Source: Neorhizobium galegae bv. officinalis
Lineage (GTDB): Bacteria > Pseudomonadota > Alphaproteobacteria > Rhizobiales > Rhizobiaceae
Direction: 5' to 3'
DNA: 64,000 nucleotides
Assembly (NCBI GenBank): GCA_000985875.1
Contig: CCRI01000021.1
Coordinates: forward strand, 1-64,000
Part shown: positions 7,893 through 17,194 of the stretch, piece after piece
Numbering within the stretch: position 1 is the first letter of the stretch
Layout of the letters: every line of letters starts with the position of its first letter
Program-made: the position numbers and the translations under genes
Notes under the pieces: generated by a model
Databases searched by the model: none
What the model saw: only the letters and a program-made list of their open reading frames with translations
What the model was told of the DNA's origin: nothing

Positions 7893-9589
7893 GACTGCGT
7901 CGTCCTTCGCAGCACCTCATCTTTCCAGCCAAATGACCTTGTGTGACCGTCCTCGAGCACAAGCACTTTGTCGACTGCTTCAAGTGCACTGGGGCGATGG
8001 GCGATAACGACTGCTATGCCTCCCCTCGATCGAATCCCCATAATCGCGCGCGACAGTGCTTTGTCGCCGTCTGCATCAAGATTAGAATTGGGTTCATCGA
8101 GCACAACCAAAAAAGGGTCGCCATAGAGCGCCCTCGCCAGCCCGATTCGCTGTCGTTGCCCCGCAGATAGGACGGAGCCCTGCTCTCCGATTCTTGTGTT
8201 GAAGCCGTCTTTGAATTGAACAACCATGTCATAGACGCCAGCCGCCTTCGCCGCGTGAATGATTTTTTCTGATGAGGCGTCCGGGTCATGGCGAGCTATG
8301 TTGTCTGCGATCGTCCCTCCGAAGAGAGCAACATCTTGTGAGAGGTATCCAATATAGGTGCCAAGCAACTGGGGACCCCATTGGGAGACTGCGGCGCCAT
8401 CCAAGCGTACGGTGCCGGCGACCGGTTGCCACAGCCCCACCAATCCTCGACCAAGAGAGGATTTACCTGAGGCGCTGGGACCGATCACGCCCAGTGCCTG
8501 TCCCGAACGAAGCTCAAATGCAATGCCGCGGACGATAGTGTTTCGCGCGCCGGGCGCCGCGAGGTGTAGATTTTCGACAGTGAGAACCTCGGTAGGTCGT
8601 CCCAATACCACCTCCTTCCTTGTCGGAGGAATGACATCGGCGAGTCGGATAAGACGTGACCAACTTTCCCGGGCTCTAGCAAATCCCTTCCATTGGCCAA
8701 TCGCCAGTTCGACTGGCGCCAGGGCGCGGCTCATCAAAATAGAACTGGCGATCATTGTGCCCCCCGTCGCTTCCTGCCGGATGACCAAACTTGCACCGAC
8801 TCCAAGCATTATGGATTGGAGCATCATACGTAAAATCCGGGACAAGGTTGCCAAAGAGATAGTTGCAGAAATTGAACTAAAATGATTATCAAGATAACGG
8901 CGGTTTACGTCAGCCCATTTTCGGCCAAGCAGATGGCCAAACCCCATTGCCAAGACTGCCTCCGAATTCCGCCTGCAAGACTGGGCGAGAGCAAGCCGTT
9001 CTGTCGAGACCTCGGCGGCCTCTTTTGCAGGCTGACGCGATTTGTGCTCGGCCAGAATGGTCAGCGCGACCAGGGTGACCGCTCCCGCAAGAGCAGTAAC
9101 TCCTATCCAGACGTGAAACAAAAAGCAAAGTCCAAGGTAGAACGGCATCCAGGGAATATCGAACAAAGCTGTCGGGCCAAGACCGGACAGGAAACCTCTA
9201 ACCGTGTCCAGGTCGCGCACAGACTGAAGGCCGTCGTCCGGCGTCTGCATGTGGTTGGATTGGATGAAAAGCGATTGGTAGACCACCCTTCCGAACCGCT
9301 CATCAACGGACATGCCGACTCGCATGAGCAGTTGCGACCGGATGAATTCAAGTATTCCCTGAAAGACGTACAAGGTCGCTGCGATTACCCCGAGGCCAAC
9401 GAGGGTCGGGAGGCTATGGGCCGGAATTACCCGATCATAAACTTGCAGCATGAAGAATGAGCCCGTCATCGCAAGCACGTTGATCGCGGCGCTAGTCGCA
9501 GCAATGCCGGGAAAAGCATTTTTCAGCGACAATAGGATTGTCACGAAAAACAACTGTGGTCGATTTGGGTTGCTGTGAGACAAAATCAT
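7889..9589 (-). CDS. Type I secretion ABC exporter (PrsD/PrtD-like)
   Basis: A 566-residue fused exporter with an N-terminal six-helix membrane domain (about 20-310, including FFMLQVYDRVIPAHSLPTL) and a C-terminal ATPase. The ATPase has Walker A GPSASGKSS (about 372-380), the signature LSAGQRQRIGLARAL, Walker B LVVLDEPNSNLD and the switch histidine in VVIAHRP. The length and the DRVIP.HSLPTL motif are those of the PrtD/PrsD group that exports RTX proteins. It lies 294 bp downstream of nodO and overlaps the HlyD partner by four bases. NodO in other rhizobia is exported by PrsDE encoded elsewhere, so this may be a dedicated copy. Confidence 0.9.
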   Translation of the reverse strand: MILSHSNPNRPQLFFVTILLSLKNAFPGIAATSAAINVLAMTGSFFMLQVYDRVIPAHSLPTLVGLGVIAATLYVFQGILEFIRSQLLMRVGMSVDERFGRVVYQSLFIQSNHMQTPDDGLQSVRDLDTVRGFLSGLGPTALFDIPWMPFYLGLCFLFHVWIGVTALAGAVTLVALTILAEHKSRQPAKEAAEVSTERLALAQSCRRNSEAVLAMGFGHLLGRKWADVNRRYLDNHFSSISATISLATLSRILRMMLQSIMLGVGASLVIRQEATGGTMIASSILMSRALAPVELAIGQWKGFARARESWSRLIRLADVIPPTRKEVVLGRPTEVLTVENLHLAAPGARNTIVRGIAFELRSGQALGVIGPSASGKSSLGRGLVGLWQPVAGTVRLDGAAVSQWGPQLLGTYIGYLSQDVALFGGTIADNIARHDPDASSEKIIHAAKAAGVYDMVVQFKDGFNTRIGEQGSVLSAGQRQRIGLARALYGDPFLVVLDEPNSNLDADGDKALSRAIMGIRSRGGIAVVIAHRPSALEAVDKVLVLEDGHTRSFGWKDEVLRRTTQS

Positions 9590-9882
9590 AGAGTATTCCT
9601 GCGTCTGTAACGCTCAAGCCGTGCGGAATAGTGTCACCATCGCGACTTCATCTAGCGACTTATCTCTTATGTTTGGTGCTTGGCTCGTCTCAGGGACGAC
9701 CAGTTGAGAATGGGAAACCGATATGTGCTGGCTGCCCCGCTGCGCATTCCCAGTTTCGGATACGCCCAGTGCCTCTCATTTCAGAGGGAGGCACCGGGTT
9801 ACGTTGTGTGTCGAAGTTACGACACCAGACTGTGTTGACTGACCTCAACTCCCAGCTGGAAGTATTCCACGAATTCTTCAGG

Positions 9883-10689
9883 TCAGATGAAGGCGAAGTT
9901 CGACGCCGTCATGGTGGCAAGGTCCGCCAGGGTTAGATGGTTCAGCTCCGCGAAGCTGTCAGCGTGGTTTGCGGAGTCGACGTAAGCCACCATCGCGACG
10001 GTGGTCCAGGAGTCATGGTACACGATGATGTCGCCAGCGTTCTCGCCGGAAATCGCTTTGGCGGCTGCGGAAGCAGACGCGTAAGTTTGGTCGGTGAGCA
10101 CCACCACATGCTGGCCCTTTGCGTGCGCCGCTGCGCCGCTATAGAAGGTGTCCACAAACGAACCCGGCACTCCGCTGGAGTGGTCGACAAAGTTTGCGCC
10201 GGGTTGATCTCCGCCCAAGCCTTTTGCATCAAAGGTAAATCGGTCCTGCTTGGGGTCGAAATCGTCAACGATGGCGTAGCTCCTGTCGCCCCCGATCATC
10301 GGGTCGTGGAAAGAAAACACAAACGCGTCGGCGTCGGCTCCACCCTTCATAAGATCAATGCCATCCCCTGCGATGAGAGTGTCCTTTCCCGGGCCACCTC
10401 CGAGTACGTCGTACCCCTCAAGCCCTTTAGGAATGTTGCGCGGCGCGTTCGGCGCGTCGCTGTACAGGAGATCATCTCCCTCCTGACCATAAAGGGTGTC
10501 GGAACCCTCGCCGCCCCAGACAATGTCGTGACCCTCACCGGCGAAAACCAGGTCATGCCCTTTGCCGCCGTCGATCCAGTCATCACCGTTGCGAGCTTGG
10601 ATCCAATCTCCTTCGCCGCGGCCATTGATTATATCGTTGCCGTCTGTACCGCTGATGTTATTGCCACGATGATCGCCGTCTATTTTCAT
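9883..10689 (-). CDS. nodO: NodO, secreted RTX calcium-binding nodulation protein
   Basis: About 268 residues from the ATG at 10689, with GGAG eight bases upstream; a GTG lies one codon earlier. The N-terminal third is a run of glycine/aspartate nonapeptides (GNGDDWIDGGKGHDLVF-like units at about 25-80 and again around 95-120), the Ca2+-binding RTX fold. There is no Sec signal. The C-terminus ends in the hydrophobic SNFAFI, typical of type I secretion signals. NodO forms cation-selective pores in plant membranes and helps nodulation. An adjacent exporter pair on the same strand and a degenerate nod box upstream support the assignment. Family length is about 270-285. Confidence 0.87.
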   Translation of the reverse strand: MKIDGDHRGNNISGTDGNDIINGRGEGDWIQARNGDDWIDGGKGHDLVFAGEGHDIVWGGEGSDTLYGQEGDDLLYSDAPNAPRNIPKGLEGYDVLGGGPGKDTLIAGDGIDLMKGGADADAFVFSFHDPMIGGDRSYAIVDDFDPKQDRFTFDAKGLGGDQPGANFVDHSSGVPGSFVDTFYSGAAAHAKGQHVVVLTDQTYASASAAAKAISGENAGDIIVYHDSWTTVAMVAYVDSANHADSFAELNHLTLADLATMTASNFAFI

Positions 10690-10744
10690 CACATGTGCTC
10701 CATAAGAGGCAGCTCCGATGCTGCCTGCCCCTTATGTCGTCCGA

Positions 10745-10797
10745 AATGGTTCCTGGGAAATCGATTGATGTGATCGCATGCATAGACGCTGCAAATG
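10745..10797 (-). promoter_or_regulatory. Degenerate nod box upstream of nodO
   Basis: On the minus strand the sequence contains GCGATCACATCAATCGATTT (rc of 10757-10776), matching the nod box core ATCNAAACAATCGATTTTACC at the ATC and the CAATCGATTT. The following ACC AAT is changed to CCCAGGAAC, and the distal half (near 10780-10797) is weak. The site lies about 60-110 bp upstream of the nodO start and is correctly oriented, so NodD control is plausible although the match is poorer than the other two nod boxes. Confidence 0.55.
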
Positions 10798-11042
10798 CCG
10801 CGCCGCCGGTTTAGGCCTCGAAGCTCCAGGAGATTGTAACAGGACATGGCGAGGCGCGCATTCGTTCGACGCAGGTGGGAGCGCTCCACACGTTGCTTGA
10901 TACAGCCTCCTTTTGACATGATAGCCGCTCCACCAGAGTTGAAAGCTATTGGAACGTGAGCGGACTCAACCACTCAGTCGATTTGTGCCTTTTCGTATTC
11001 ACCGTTGGCGCACGAAAACCTCACTTGAGTTTGAACATCTTG

Positions 11043-12347
11043 TTATTGGATTTCGTCCACCGCTGGTTCCCTGGCCAGCGCAGCGGTCATCCGGTCCCGA
11101 TCGAGATCTCCCTCCCAATTAGCGACGACGAGCGTCGCTATTGCATTGCCGATTAGATTGGTGATTGCCCGGCTTTCCGACATAAAACGGTCGATTCCGA
11201 GGATCAGCGCCATACCGGCGACCGGCACCGAGGGCACCGCGGAAAGCGTCGCTGCAAGCGTTATAAAGCCGGCACCTGTGATGCCGGCCGAACCCTTTGA
11301 ACTCAGCATGGCAACCAATAGAAGCAGGATTTGATCCGCCAGCGTGAGCGGCGTGTCCGTTGCTTGGGCGATGAAAAGTGAAGCCAACGTCATGTAGATG
11401 TTTGTGCCGTCGAGATTGAAAGAATATCCGGTCGGGACAACGAGTCCAACGACCGACCGCTTGCAGCCCGCCCGCTCCATCTTCGCCATTAAGCCCGGCA
11501 GAGCCGCTTCCGACGAGGATGTCCCCAGGACGAGCAAGATCTCCTCCTTGATGTAAGCGATCAAAGCGATGATCGAGAATCCATTGCATCGCGCGACAGT
11601 CCCGAGCACGACGAGGATAAAGAGGAGCGACGTGAGGTAAAAAGTGCCGATCAGCATTACCAGGTTAACAAGGGAGGCAATGCCATATTTACCAATGGTG
11701 AATGCCATCGCGCCGAAAGCTCCTACCGGAGCAGCTTTCATCAGCACGGCCGTAAGCTTGAAGATCGGTTCCGTAAGTGCATTCAGGAACCTGACCACCG
11801 GTTGACCATGATCGCCGACCATTGCGATTGCTATTCCAAAAAGTACCGAGATGAACAGCACCTGAAGGATATTGCCATCCGCGAAGGCGCCGACGATGGT
11901 GTTTGGAATGATGTTCATAAGAAAGCTCACCGCAGTCGTCCCGTGAGCGTTTGCCGCGTAGCCGGCGACGGCTTTTGGATCAAGTGTCGCGGGATTGATG
12001 TGCATCCCAGCGCCCGGCTGAAGGAGATTGGCGACCATAAGGCCAACAGCGAGTGCCAAGGTCGAAAACACAGTGAAATAGAGAATCGCCTTTCCGGCAA
12101 CACGTCCAACTTTCCTCAGGTCAGCCATTCCGGCAATGCCGGTTGTAACCGTCAAGAATATGACCGGCGCAATAATCATACTGACGAGCTTGATGAATGC
12201 ATCCCCTAGTGGTTTCAAAGAAGCACCGAGGTCAGGATAAAAATTGCCTACCAGAATGCCAGCGACGATTGCAGTGAGAACCTGCACGTATAGATGACGG
12301 TAAAACGGCACCTTACGAGGGGTCTCTGCGGCTTGATTCGCAATCAT
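11043..12347 (-). CDS. dctA: C4-dicarboxylate transporter DctA
   Basis: This 434-residue sodium/proton:dicarboxylate symporter (DAACS family) takes up succinate, fumarate and malate, the carbon source of nitrogen-fixing bacteroids. Family landmarks include the N-terminal helix VQVLTAIVAGILVGNFYP, the serine-rich hairpin LVLGTSSSEAALPGLMAKME (about 271-290), the ligand motif PTGYSFNLDGTNIYM and the second hairpin SSKGSAGITGAGF. The C-terminal motif is GNAIATLVVANWEGDLD. It starts just inside the end of nifQ on the same strand, the nifQ-dctA order known from other rhizobial symbiotic plasmids. It looks intact, unlike nifQ. Confidence 0.93.
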   Translation of the reverse strand: MIANQAAETPRKVPFYRHLYVQVLTAIVAGILVGNFYPDLGASLKPLGDAFIKLVSMIIAPVIFLTVTTGIAGMADLRKVGRVAGKAILYFTVFSTLALAVGLMVANLLQPGAGMHINPATLDPKAVAGYAANAHGTTAVSFLMNIIPNTIVGAFADGNILQVLFISVLFGIAIAMVGDHGQPVVRFLNALTEPIFKLTAVLMKAAPVGAFGAMAFTIGKYGIASLVNLVMLIGTFYLTSLLFILVVLGTVARCNGFSIIALIAYIKEEILLVLGTSSSEAALPGLMAKMERAGCKRSVVGLVVPTGYSFNLDGTNIYMTLASLFIAQATDTPLTLADQILLLLVAMLSSKGSAGITGAGFITLAATLSAVPSVPVAGMALILGIDRFMSESRAITNLIGNAIATLVVANWEGDLDRDRMTAALAREPAVDEIQ

Positions 12348-12892
12348 TGTCGGTCCTCTTTATAGCTTCCAAAGCGTTCTCTACGCCGTTGACGTGGCAA
12401 CCGGCTGGGACTGCGCTCACCGACCGGTTTTTTGCAGGTTTTTCGCCTTCTTCTGGTCCGAAGCAGGTCTGGCGCTCCATGCGCTGTCGGCAACTTTGTG
12501 CAACCCATAGAGATATGGCCATCAGCCTCGCAGAGTTTGCGGGAAAGGTATTTCTTCCACCCGCAGGCTATTGGTGTTGCCCGCCGCAAGTGCTGGAACA
12601 TGCTTCCTAGCAAATGACTGAGCTCAGACCGATCGTACAGACCTACCGCCCGCCAAAGATGGTCTTGACCCATAGTCGGACCAGCGAGCGTTTCGGCAAA
12701 GAAGGCTCTCATTGCATTATCTCGTCGCGCATGCGCGGGGAGCAGACCGAGTAGAACTTCTTCCTCCGCCCTCGATTCAGCGGCTTGCAGGTTTGGCACT
12801 GCGAAGGATTGTAAAACGGCGGCGGGGGCGGAGAGGCAAAGGGCGTCGTCTAACTCGGTTGCGGAAATTCCTTTCGAGCTACTTACAGTCAT
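12313..12892 (-). pseudogene. nifQ: nifQ, frameshifted and with damaged cysteine motif
   Basis: From the ATG at 12892 the protein reads ARRDNAMRAFFAETLAG, MGQDHLWRAVGLYDRSELSHLL, and WKKYLSRKLCEADG, the NifQ core. At about 12515-12525 the family resemblance jumps one frame to VAQSCRQRMERQTCFGPEEG, which is the NifQ cysteine tail. In that tail the family pattern C-x4-C-x2-C-x5-C has lost its first Cys (Trp) and third Cys (Arg). NifQ supplies molybdenum for nitrogenase cofactor assembly and the cysteines bind the metal cluster. The gene therefore looks inactive, though a sequencing error could explain the frameshift but not the substitutions. dctA follows. Confidence 0.78.
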
Positions 12893-13448
12893 AGATCTGG
12901 CAGCGCCTTTTTTTAGTACATGTAGAAGGCCGCTCGTTGATAGATGACAATCGAAAGCCATCTCGCAATTCACAGCGGCTCGAGATCCATCGATTGCGAC
13001 GATTACCGTTGGCCGCCCCCGATCGACTATTCGTCACCGACCTTACCCAACTTGTGCAAATCGTGAGACTGTGCTTCTGAGCTTGCATCCTGCGACCCAT
13101 GATTTTCCGTGTTGCGGCACCAAGCATTGGCTGCCTGGTAATTGGCAATCAAGAATCATGCCAATTTGGATTTGGCTTCGCATCTCCCGGATTTGGGCTC
13201 TTTGTTCGGTGAAGCATGCAGACGTGCATGAGGGGTGTGTCGGGAAATCGACGGACATAGCGCCGAATGTCGCAAAGCCGTTGGCAAACGCTCCGGCGTG
13301 TCCCGCTCTCGAAATGTTCTTGAGCAGCAGGATTTCGCTTGGGTGGACTTGCCATCGTTGCCATGATAACGCCACTTTATCGCGTGGCCACTGATGGTGA
13401 ACAGCAACTTCCTTATCGCCTATGCAGTCGCTGGTGGACCTCAAGGCT
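12893..13448. other. Intergenic upstream of nifQ
   Basis: About 555 bp. I looked for a sigma-54 promoter and NifA site reading toward nifQ. The best minus-strand match, TGGCATGATTCTTGA (13158-13144), lacks the critical GC at -12, and no exact TGT-N10-ACA is present. Several short frames exist but none shows a family. Confidence 0.4.
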
Positions 13449-13533
13449 GAGCTGAATCCAACCGATGGACCAACTCTTAACGAGCATACCGCATCGCCAT
13501 GAAGCGTGTACGACAACGCGCATGACTTTTGTC
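13449..13533 (+). repeat. Copy A of a nif upstream sequence, cut by the IS3 element
   Basis: This stretch aligns along its length with 18261-18349: GAGCTGAAT/GAGTTGAAT, CCAACCGATGGACC/CCAACTGATGGACC, and GACAACGCGCATGACTTTTGTC/GACAACTCCCATGACTTTTGTC, with a middle of equal length. In copy B the final TGT is the left half of a NifA site. Here the sequence meets the left inverted repeat of the IS3 element only six bases later, so the site and everything beyond it were separated. Confidence 0.65.
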
Positions 13534-13538
13534 TGTTC

Positions 13539-14832
13539 ATTTGCACTGAGAGCTGACCCGGGGTTGGAGTGACCCCCTCGGGCTGGGCCACGGGGTACGA
13601 AAAAACACACGCTCTGTGGGCCTCAATCGGAGAAGGCTCATGAAGTCCCGAGGACCATATCGACGGCATTCGACGCCGTTCAAGCTGCAGCTTTGCCAGG
13701 ATATTCGAAACGGTGTCATTGGACGGTGCGACACGCAACGCACTTACGGCGTTTCGGCCAACCTTATCCAGTTGTGGTTGACGCAGTTTGACGGCGGCGA
13801 ACTGAGCGATGAAGAGGCAGAGGCGAGCGACATCGCCGAATATGAGGCGCAGATCGCGGCGCCGAACGCAAAGTCGGCCAGCTCACGATGGAGTTGGACC
13901 TGGTTTTAAAACCACTCCGCAGCAGCCGATCGCCGGCAGCAACGAGAACTCCTCCATCGTCACCGGCCCGCGGCCTGCTCCGTCTGACGGGGTTGCAAGA
14001 AGATCGACCTCCCGAGATGCAGCTACTACTAATGCTCCGCAGCAAGGGCCTTGAATCGAGGACGTTCAGGACGAATTTCCCTGCTACGGCTATCGCCGCG
14101 TGACGCACGAGCTTCACCGACGGGGGCACCTCGTCAATCACAAGCGCGTGGCTCGTGTCATGCGGGCCAATGGATTGGGCATCAAACCTCGAAACCGCTA
14201 TGTTCGAACGACGGACGGTGGCCACGATTCACCGATCTACCCGAAACTCTACGGCAACCCCGGCGAGGCCCAACATGGTCTGGGTGGCTGAGTTTTCCTA
14301 TATCCGCATCGCCGCGAGCTTCTGCTATCTCGCTGTTATTCTCGATGCCTGCAGTCGGAAAGTCGTCGGCCGTGGTCTGTCAAAGCGACTGGACACGCCG
14401 TTAGCGCTGGCGTCGTTGCATTCAGCGATCGAAAATAGGAGGCCTCCGCCGGGCTGCATTCACTGCGCGGGACCGCGGATGCCAATACGCAAGCGAAACC
14501 TACCGACAGGCGCTTGATGCGGCCGGTCTGATAGGCTCCATGAGCGCCGTCGGAACCCATATCACAATGCGCAGGCGGAGAGCTTTATGAAGACATTCAA
14601 GGTGGAGGATATCTACCCCGCAGGCTACGAGACCTTTGCAGACGTGGCCGAGCGGTTGCCGAGGTTCATCGAGGAGGTCTACAATTACACAAGCGGCTGC
14701 ACTCGGCCCGTGGCTACAGATCGCCAGCAGAATTTGAAACCCAACTCGCCCACTGGCTGGCTTGGTTTGAAGCGCCTCGCTGGTCCAGCCCGAGGGGTTC
14801 ACTCCAACCCCGGGTCAGCTCTCAGTGCAAAT
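13539..14832 (+). mobile_element. Decayed IS3-family insertion sequence
   Basis: Long terminal inverted repeats define the element. The left end (from 13539, ATTTGCACTGAGAGCTGACC) matches the reverse complement of the right end (to 14832) for about 40 bases, with CGGGGTTGGAGTGA continuing on both. Inside are orfA (13637-13909, helix-turn-helix, MKSRGPYRRHSTPFKLQL and SANLIQLWLTQFD) and orfB split over several frames (YGYRRVTHELHRRGHLVNHK, WVAEFSYIRIAASFCYLAVILDACSRKVVG, then a rve tail near 14640-14790). Frameshifts and a deletion in the DDE domain make it inactive. I see no target-site duplication. Confidence 0.88.
13637..13909 (+). pseudogene. IS3-family OrfA (transposase_8 helix-turn-helix)
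   Basis: Reading from the ATG at 13637 gives MKSRGPYRRHSTPFKLQLCQ, then TQRTYGVSANLIQLWLTQFD and EEAEASDIAEYEAQIA, the OrfA helix-turn-helix plus leucine-zipper region. The frame is lost at about 13870-13905, after which the expected MELDLLKK zipper end continues in another frame (MELDLVLKP). OrfA is normally expressed with OrfB by a -1 frameshift. Here additional lesions make that impossible. Confidence 0.75.
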
Positions 14833-15227
14833 CAACAGCGTGATGAAGCCTTACGGCGACATGAGCGTGGCGAGCGCACTAGGCGAGGTTGCGCCTGCTT
14901 GCGTCACCATAAGTTTCTACCCTCCGTCAAAGCATCGAGCCAACGGCGTCTGCAAGCAATCCATAACATGGATGTATCGCATTCACACAATCGATTTTAC
15001 GAATTGGCGGGCATGCTCCATTAGAAGAACAACAATCGACTGAAAGCAAGTACGCCGGCACCTGCTGCCGACGATCTTCTTAGTTATGGGCGAGTGCGGC
15101 AAATCGGCCGAAATCGATCCAGCGAATGAAAGCACCTTTCACATCGTCGCTGCGGATTCCTGCGGCTGACCAAGGTGCCTAAGGTCTTAGTTCATCCAGT
15201 TAAGCCGGGAATTTCATCAGGTCTTCT
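14833..15227. other. Intergenic between IS3 element and acyltransferase gene
   Basis: About 395 bp. It contains the nod box at 14959-15006 and the leader of the acyltransferase gene (15007-15227). The part next to the IS (14833-14958) has an open frame beginning near 14843 with no family resemblance. No sigma-54 promoter is visible here, so the promoter that belonged to copy A of the nif upstream repeat is not immediately beyond the IS. Confidence 0.45.
14959..15006 (+). promoter_or_regulatory. nod box upstream of the acyltransferase gene
   Basis: The site begins ATCCATAACATGGATG and continues to ACACAATCGATTTTACGAAT, the two conserved halves of the NodD-binding nod box at normal spacing. 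Only a few positions differ from consensus (ACG AAT for ACC AAT). It is oriented toward the gene starting at 15228, about 220 bp away, which implies flavonoid-inducible expression. Confidence 0.85.
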
Positions 15228-17147
15228 ATGCCGCGCGACTTTCGAGCCGATGTCCATGCCTTGCGGGGTCTAGCTGCCCTGCTGGTTGTCTTTTATCATA
15301 CCCAAGTCGCGTCGTTTGGTTATCTCGGCGTTGATATTTTCTTCGTAATTTCGGGCTTTCTGATCACCGGCCTCATCGCGACCGAGCTTGAGCAGGCACG
15401 GTTCAGCTTTTGGGAATTCTATTATCGTCGTGCGAAGCGTCTGTTGCCCGCCGCCTATGTGGTCATTGCGCTCACGACGATCGCTGCACCCTTCTTCCTG
15501 TCAGATATGGGCCTACGGGACTTCCGAACTCAGGTCCTCGGGGCGCTCACATTCACCAGCAACATCGTTCTCTGGACTCAGGCGGACTATTTCGGCGGAT
15601 CCGCCGAAACGAAGCCTCTCCTGCATTTCTGGTCGCTCGCTGTCGAAGAACAGTGTTATCTGCTGCTTCCTGCTTTCTTGGCCTTGTCTCCCAAGAGATG
15701 GTGGCTCACAATGGTTGGTTCACTTCTGGTTGCCAGTCTGGCACTGTGTCTCTACGTGGCCTTTCGTGACCCATCCGCAGCATTTTATCTTTTGCCGACC
15801 CGCTTTTGGGAAATAGCGATTGGTTCGCTCGGGGCATTGCTTCCCGCCAGCGCTCGCGTGACTGCCAAGTTTGCGGCGCTGCGCCTCCCGGCGCTCGTGC
15901 TTATCCTCCTTATTCCCTTTGGACCTTCTGGTTTGCAGAACCCGATCGTGAATGCCGCTTTGGTCTGCTTGGCAACCCTGATCCTCCTGCTGTCGCCCAA
16001 CAAGGATAATGTGGCAGTTCGAAGCATGGCAAGGATTGGGGATATCTCGTACTCGCTCTATCTGATCCATTGGCCGGTGCTTGTATATGTGCGGGCTGCC
16101 TGGCTGGAAGAGCCTCCTTCGCTTGCGATCTATGCGGCAGTTGCCTTCTCAGTTGTAGCGAGCTTGGTACTTCACCGTTTCGTGGAAAAGCCGTTCCAGC
16201 GGGGATTCGTCACATCTCGTGGACGGATGGCCTCAGGACTCGTTGCCGCAACGGTTCTTCTCGGCTTCGCACTGTCAGTCGACATTGGCGCAGCCGAAAG
16301 TAAGGGTGGCTTTTCCGAGAGCCGACGGATCAATTACGGCCTGGCAAGGGAATGTGATCGCACATCTGGATCGCGGCCTCAGGGCATTCTGGAGGCCTGC
16401 CAGACGACAGACAGGCCCGAATTGCTGGTCTGGGGCGATTCATTTGCCATGGCACTGGTTCCCGGCTTGGCCAAAACGGTCGGAGAGGCCGGCCTGGCTC
16501 AGCTCACAATGAGCGGATGCTCCCCCGCCATCGGCGTTGCTGCCATCTCCAAGCGCGCAGTGTCTCTCTCCTTTGGTGAGGACTGTATCCGCTTCAATGA
16601 CAGTGTTTTGAATACCCTGAAAAATCGGCCGGAGATAAGGACCGTCGTCATTTCGAGTCCATTTGACGCCCCTGACTCCAAAGACTTCATGCTGCTTAAA
16701 AGACGTGACGGGACATTCACGGAAGTTGAAACGTCGGTAGATGAAGCGATTGAGGGTATCAAGTCTCTCGTCGAGGCAGTTCGCGCTTTGGGTAGGCGAG
16801 TGGTCATAGTTGCTCCCCCGCCAGTCGCAGGCTTCGATATCGGCGATTGCCTTGAGCGAAAGGTGAGTGGAGGTCTTATGCTCGGGCGGCACAGTGATTG
16901 CAAAATCGATGTCATCGATTACCGCCGGATGCGATCCCGCACTCTCGATCTCTTAAACCAGGTCGCCGTGAAAGCTGACGTCGAGGTTGTCTCTTACCAC
17001 GACTTTCTCTGCGACGACACAAAATGCAGAACTGAGATCGATGGTAAATTCCTCTACCGGGACAGCGGCCACCTTTCCTACCAGGGATCAGAGATCATCG
17101 CTCGAAAGACAGGACTTGTTGAGAGGCTGATCAGGGCTGCTCGTTAG
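15228..17147 (+). CDS. OafA-type membrane O-acyltransferase with C-terminal SGNH domain, nod-box linked
   Basis: This 639-residue protein has an acyltransferase-3 membrane domain (about 1-345) with ADVHALRGLAALLVVFYHTQ, GYLGVDIFFVISGFLITG, YRRAKRLLPA and HFWSLAVEEQCYLLLPA, containing the conserved Arg/His and Glu of the family. The periplasmic SGNH esterase/transferase domain (about 380-639) has WGDSFA at the catalytic serine and RDSGHLSYQG with the Asp/His pair. OafA/YrhL proteins O-acetylate cell-surface sugars. Rhizobial NodX and NolL, which acetylate Nod factors, share only the first domain and are about 370 residues. A nod box 220 bp upstream suggests a role in symbiosis: Nod factor, capsular or O-antigen acetylation. 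The substrate cannot be told from sequence. Confidence 0.85.
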   Translation: MPRDFRADVHALRGLAALLVVFYHTQVASFGYLGVDIFFVISGFLITGLIATELEQARFSFWEFYYRRAKRLLPAAYVVIALTTIAAPFFLSDMGLRDFRTQVLGALTFTSNIVLWTQADYFGGSAETKPLLHFWSLAVEEQCYLLLPAFLALSPKRWWLTMVGSLLVASLALCLYVAFRDPSAAFYLLPTRFWEIAIGSLGALLPASARVTAKFAALRLPALVLILLIPFGPSGLQNPIVNAALVCLATLILLLSPNKDNVAVRSMARIGDISYSLYLIHWPVLVYVRAAWLEEPPSLAIYAAVAFSVVASLVLHRFVEKPFQRGFVTSRGRMASGLVAATVLLGFALSVDIGAAESKGGFSESRRINYGLARECDRTSGSRPQGILEACQTTDRPELLVWGDSFAMALVPGLAKTVGEAGLAQLTMSGCSPAIGVAAISKRAVSLSFGEDCIRFNDSVLNTLKNRPEIRTVVISSPFDAPDSKDFMLLKRRDGTFTEVETSVDEAIEGIKSLVEAVRALGRRVVIVAPPPVAGFDIGDCLERKVSGGLMLGRHSDCKIDVIDYRRMRSRTLDLLNQVAVKADVEVVSYHDFLCDDTKCRTEIDGKFLYRDSGHLSYQGSEIIARKTGLVERLIRAAR

Positions 17148-17194
17148 AGCATTTTCGAGATAGACTCTGTTTCAAGACGAATTTTCTAGGCGGA

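Noticed and set aside
9937..10773. 278-residue plus-strand ORF over nodO
   Set aside because: Antisense of the Gly/Asp repeat region; no family resemblance.
13144..13158. Sigma-54-like TGGCATGATTCTTGA on the minus strand before nifQ
   Set aside because: The invariant GC at -12 is replaced by GA and no TGT-N10-ACA lies upstream.
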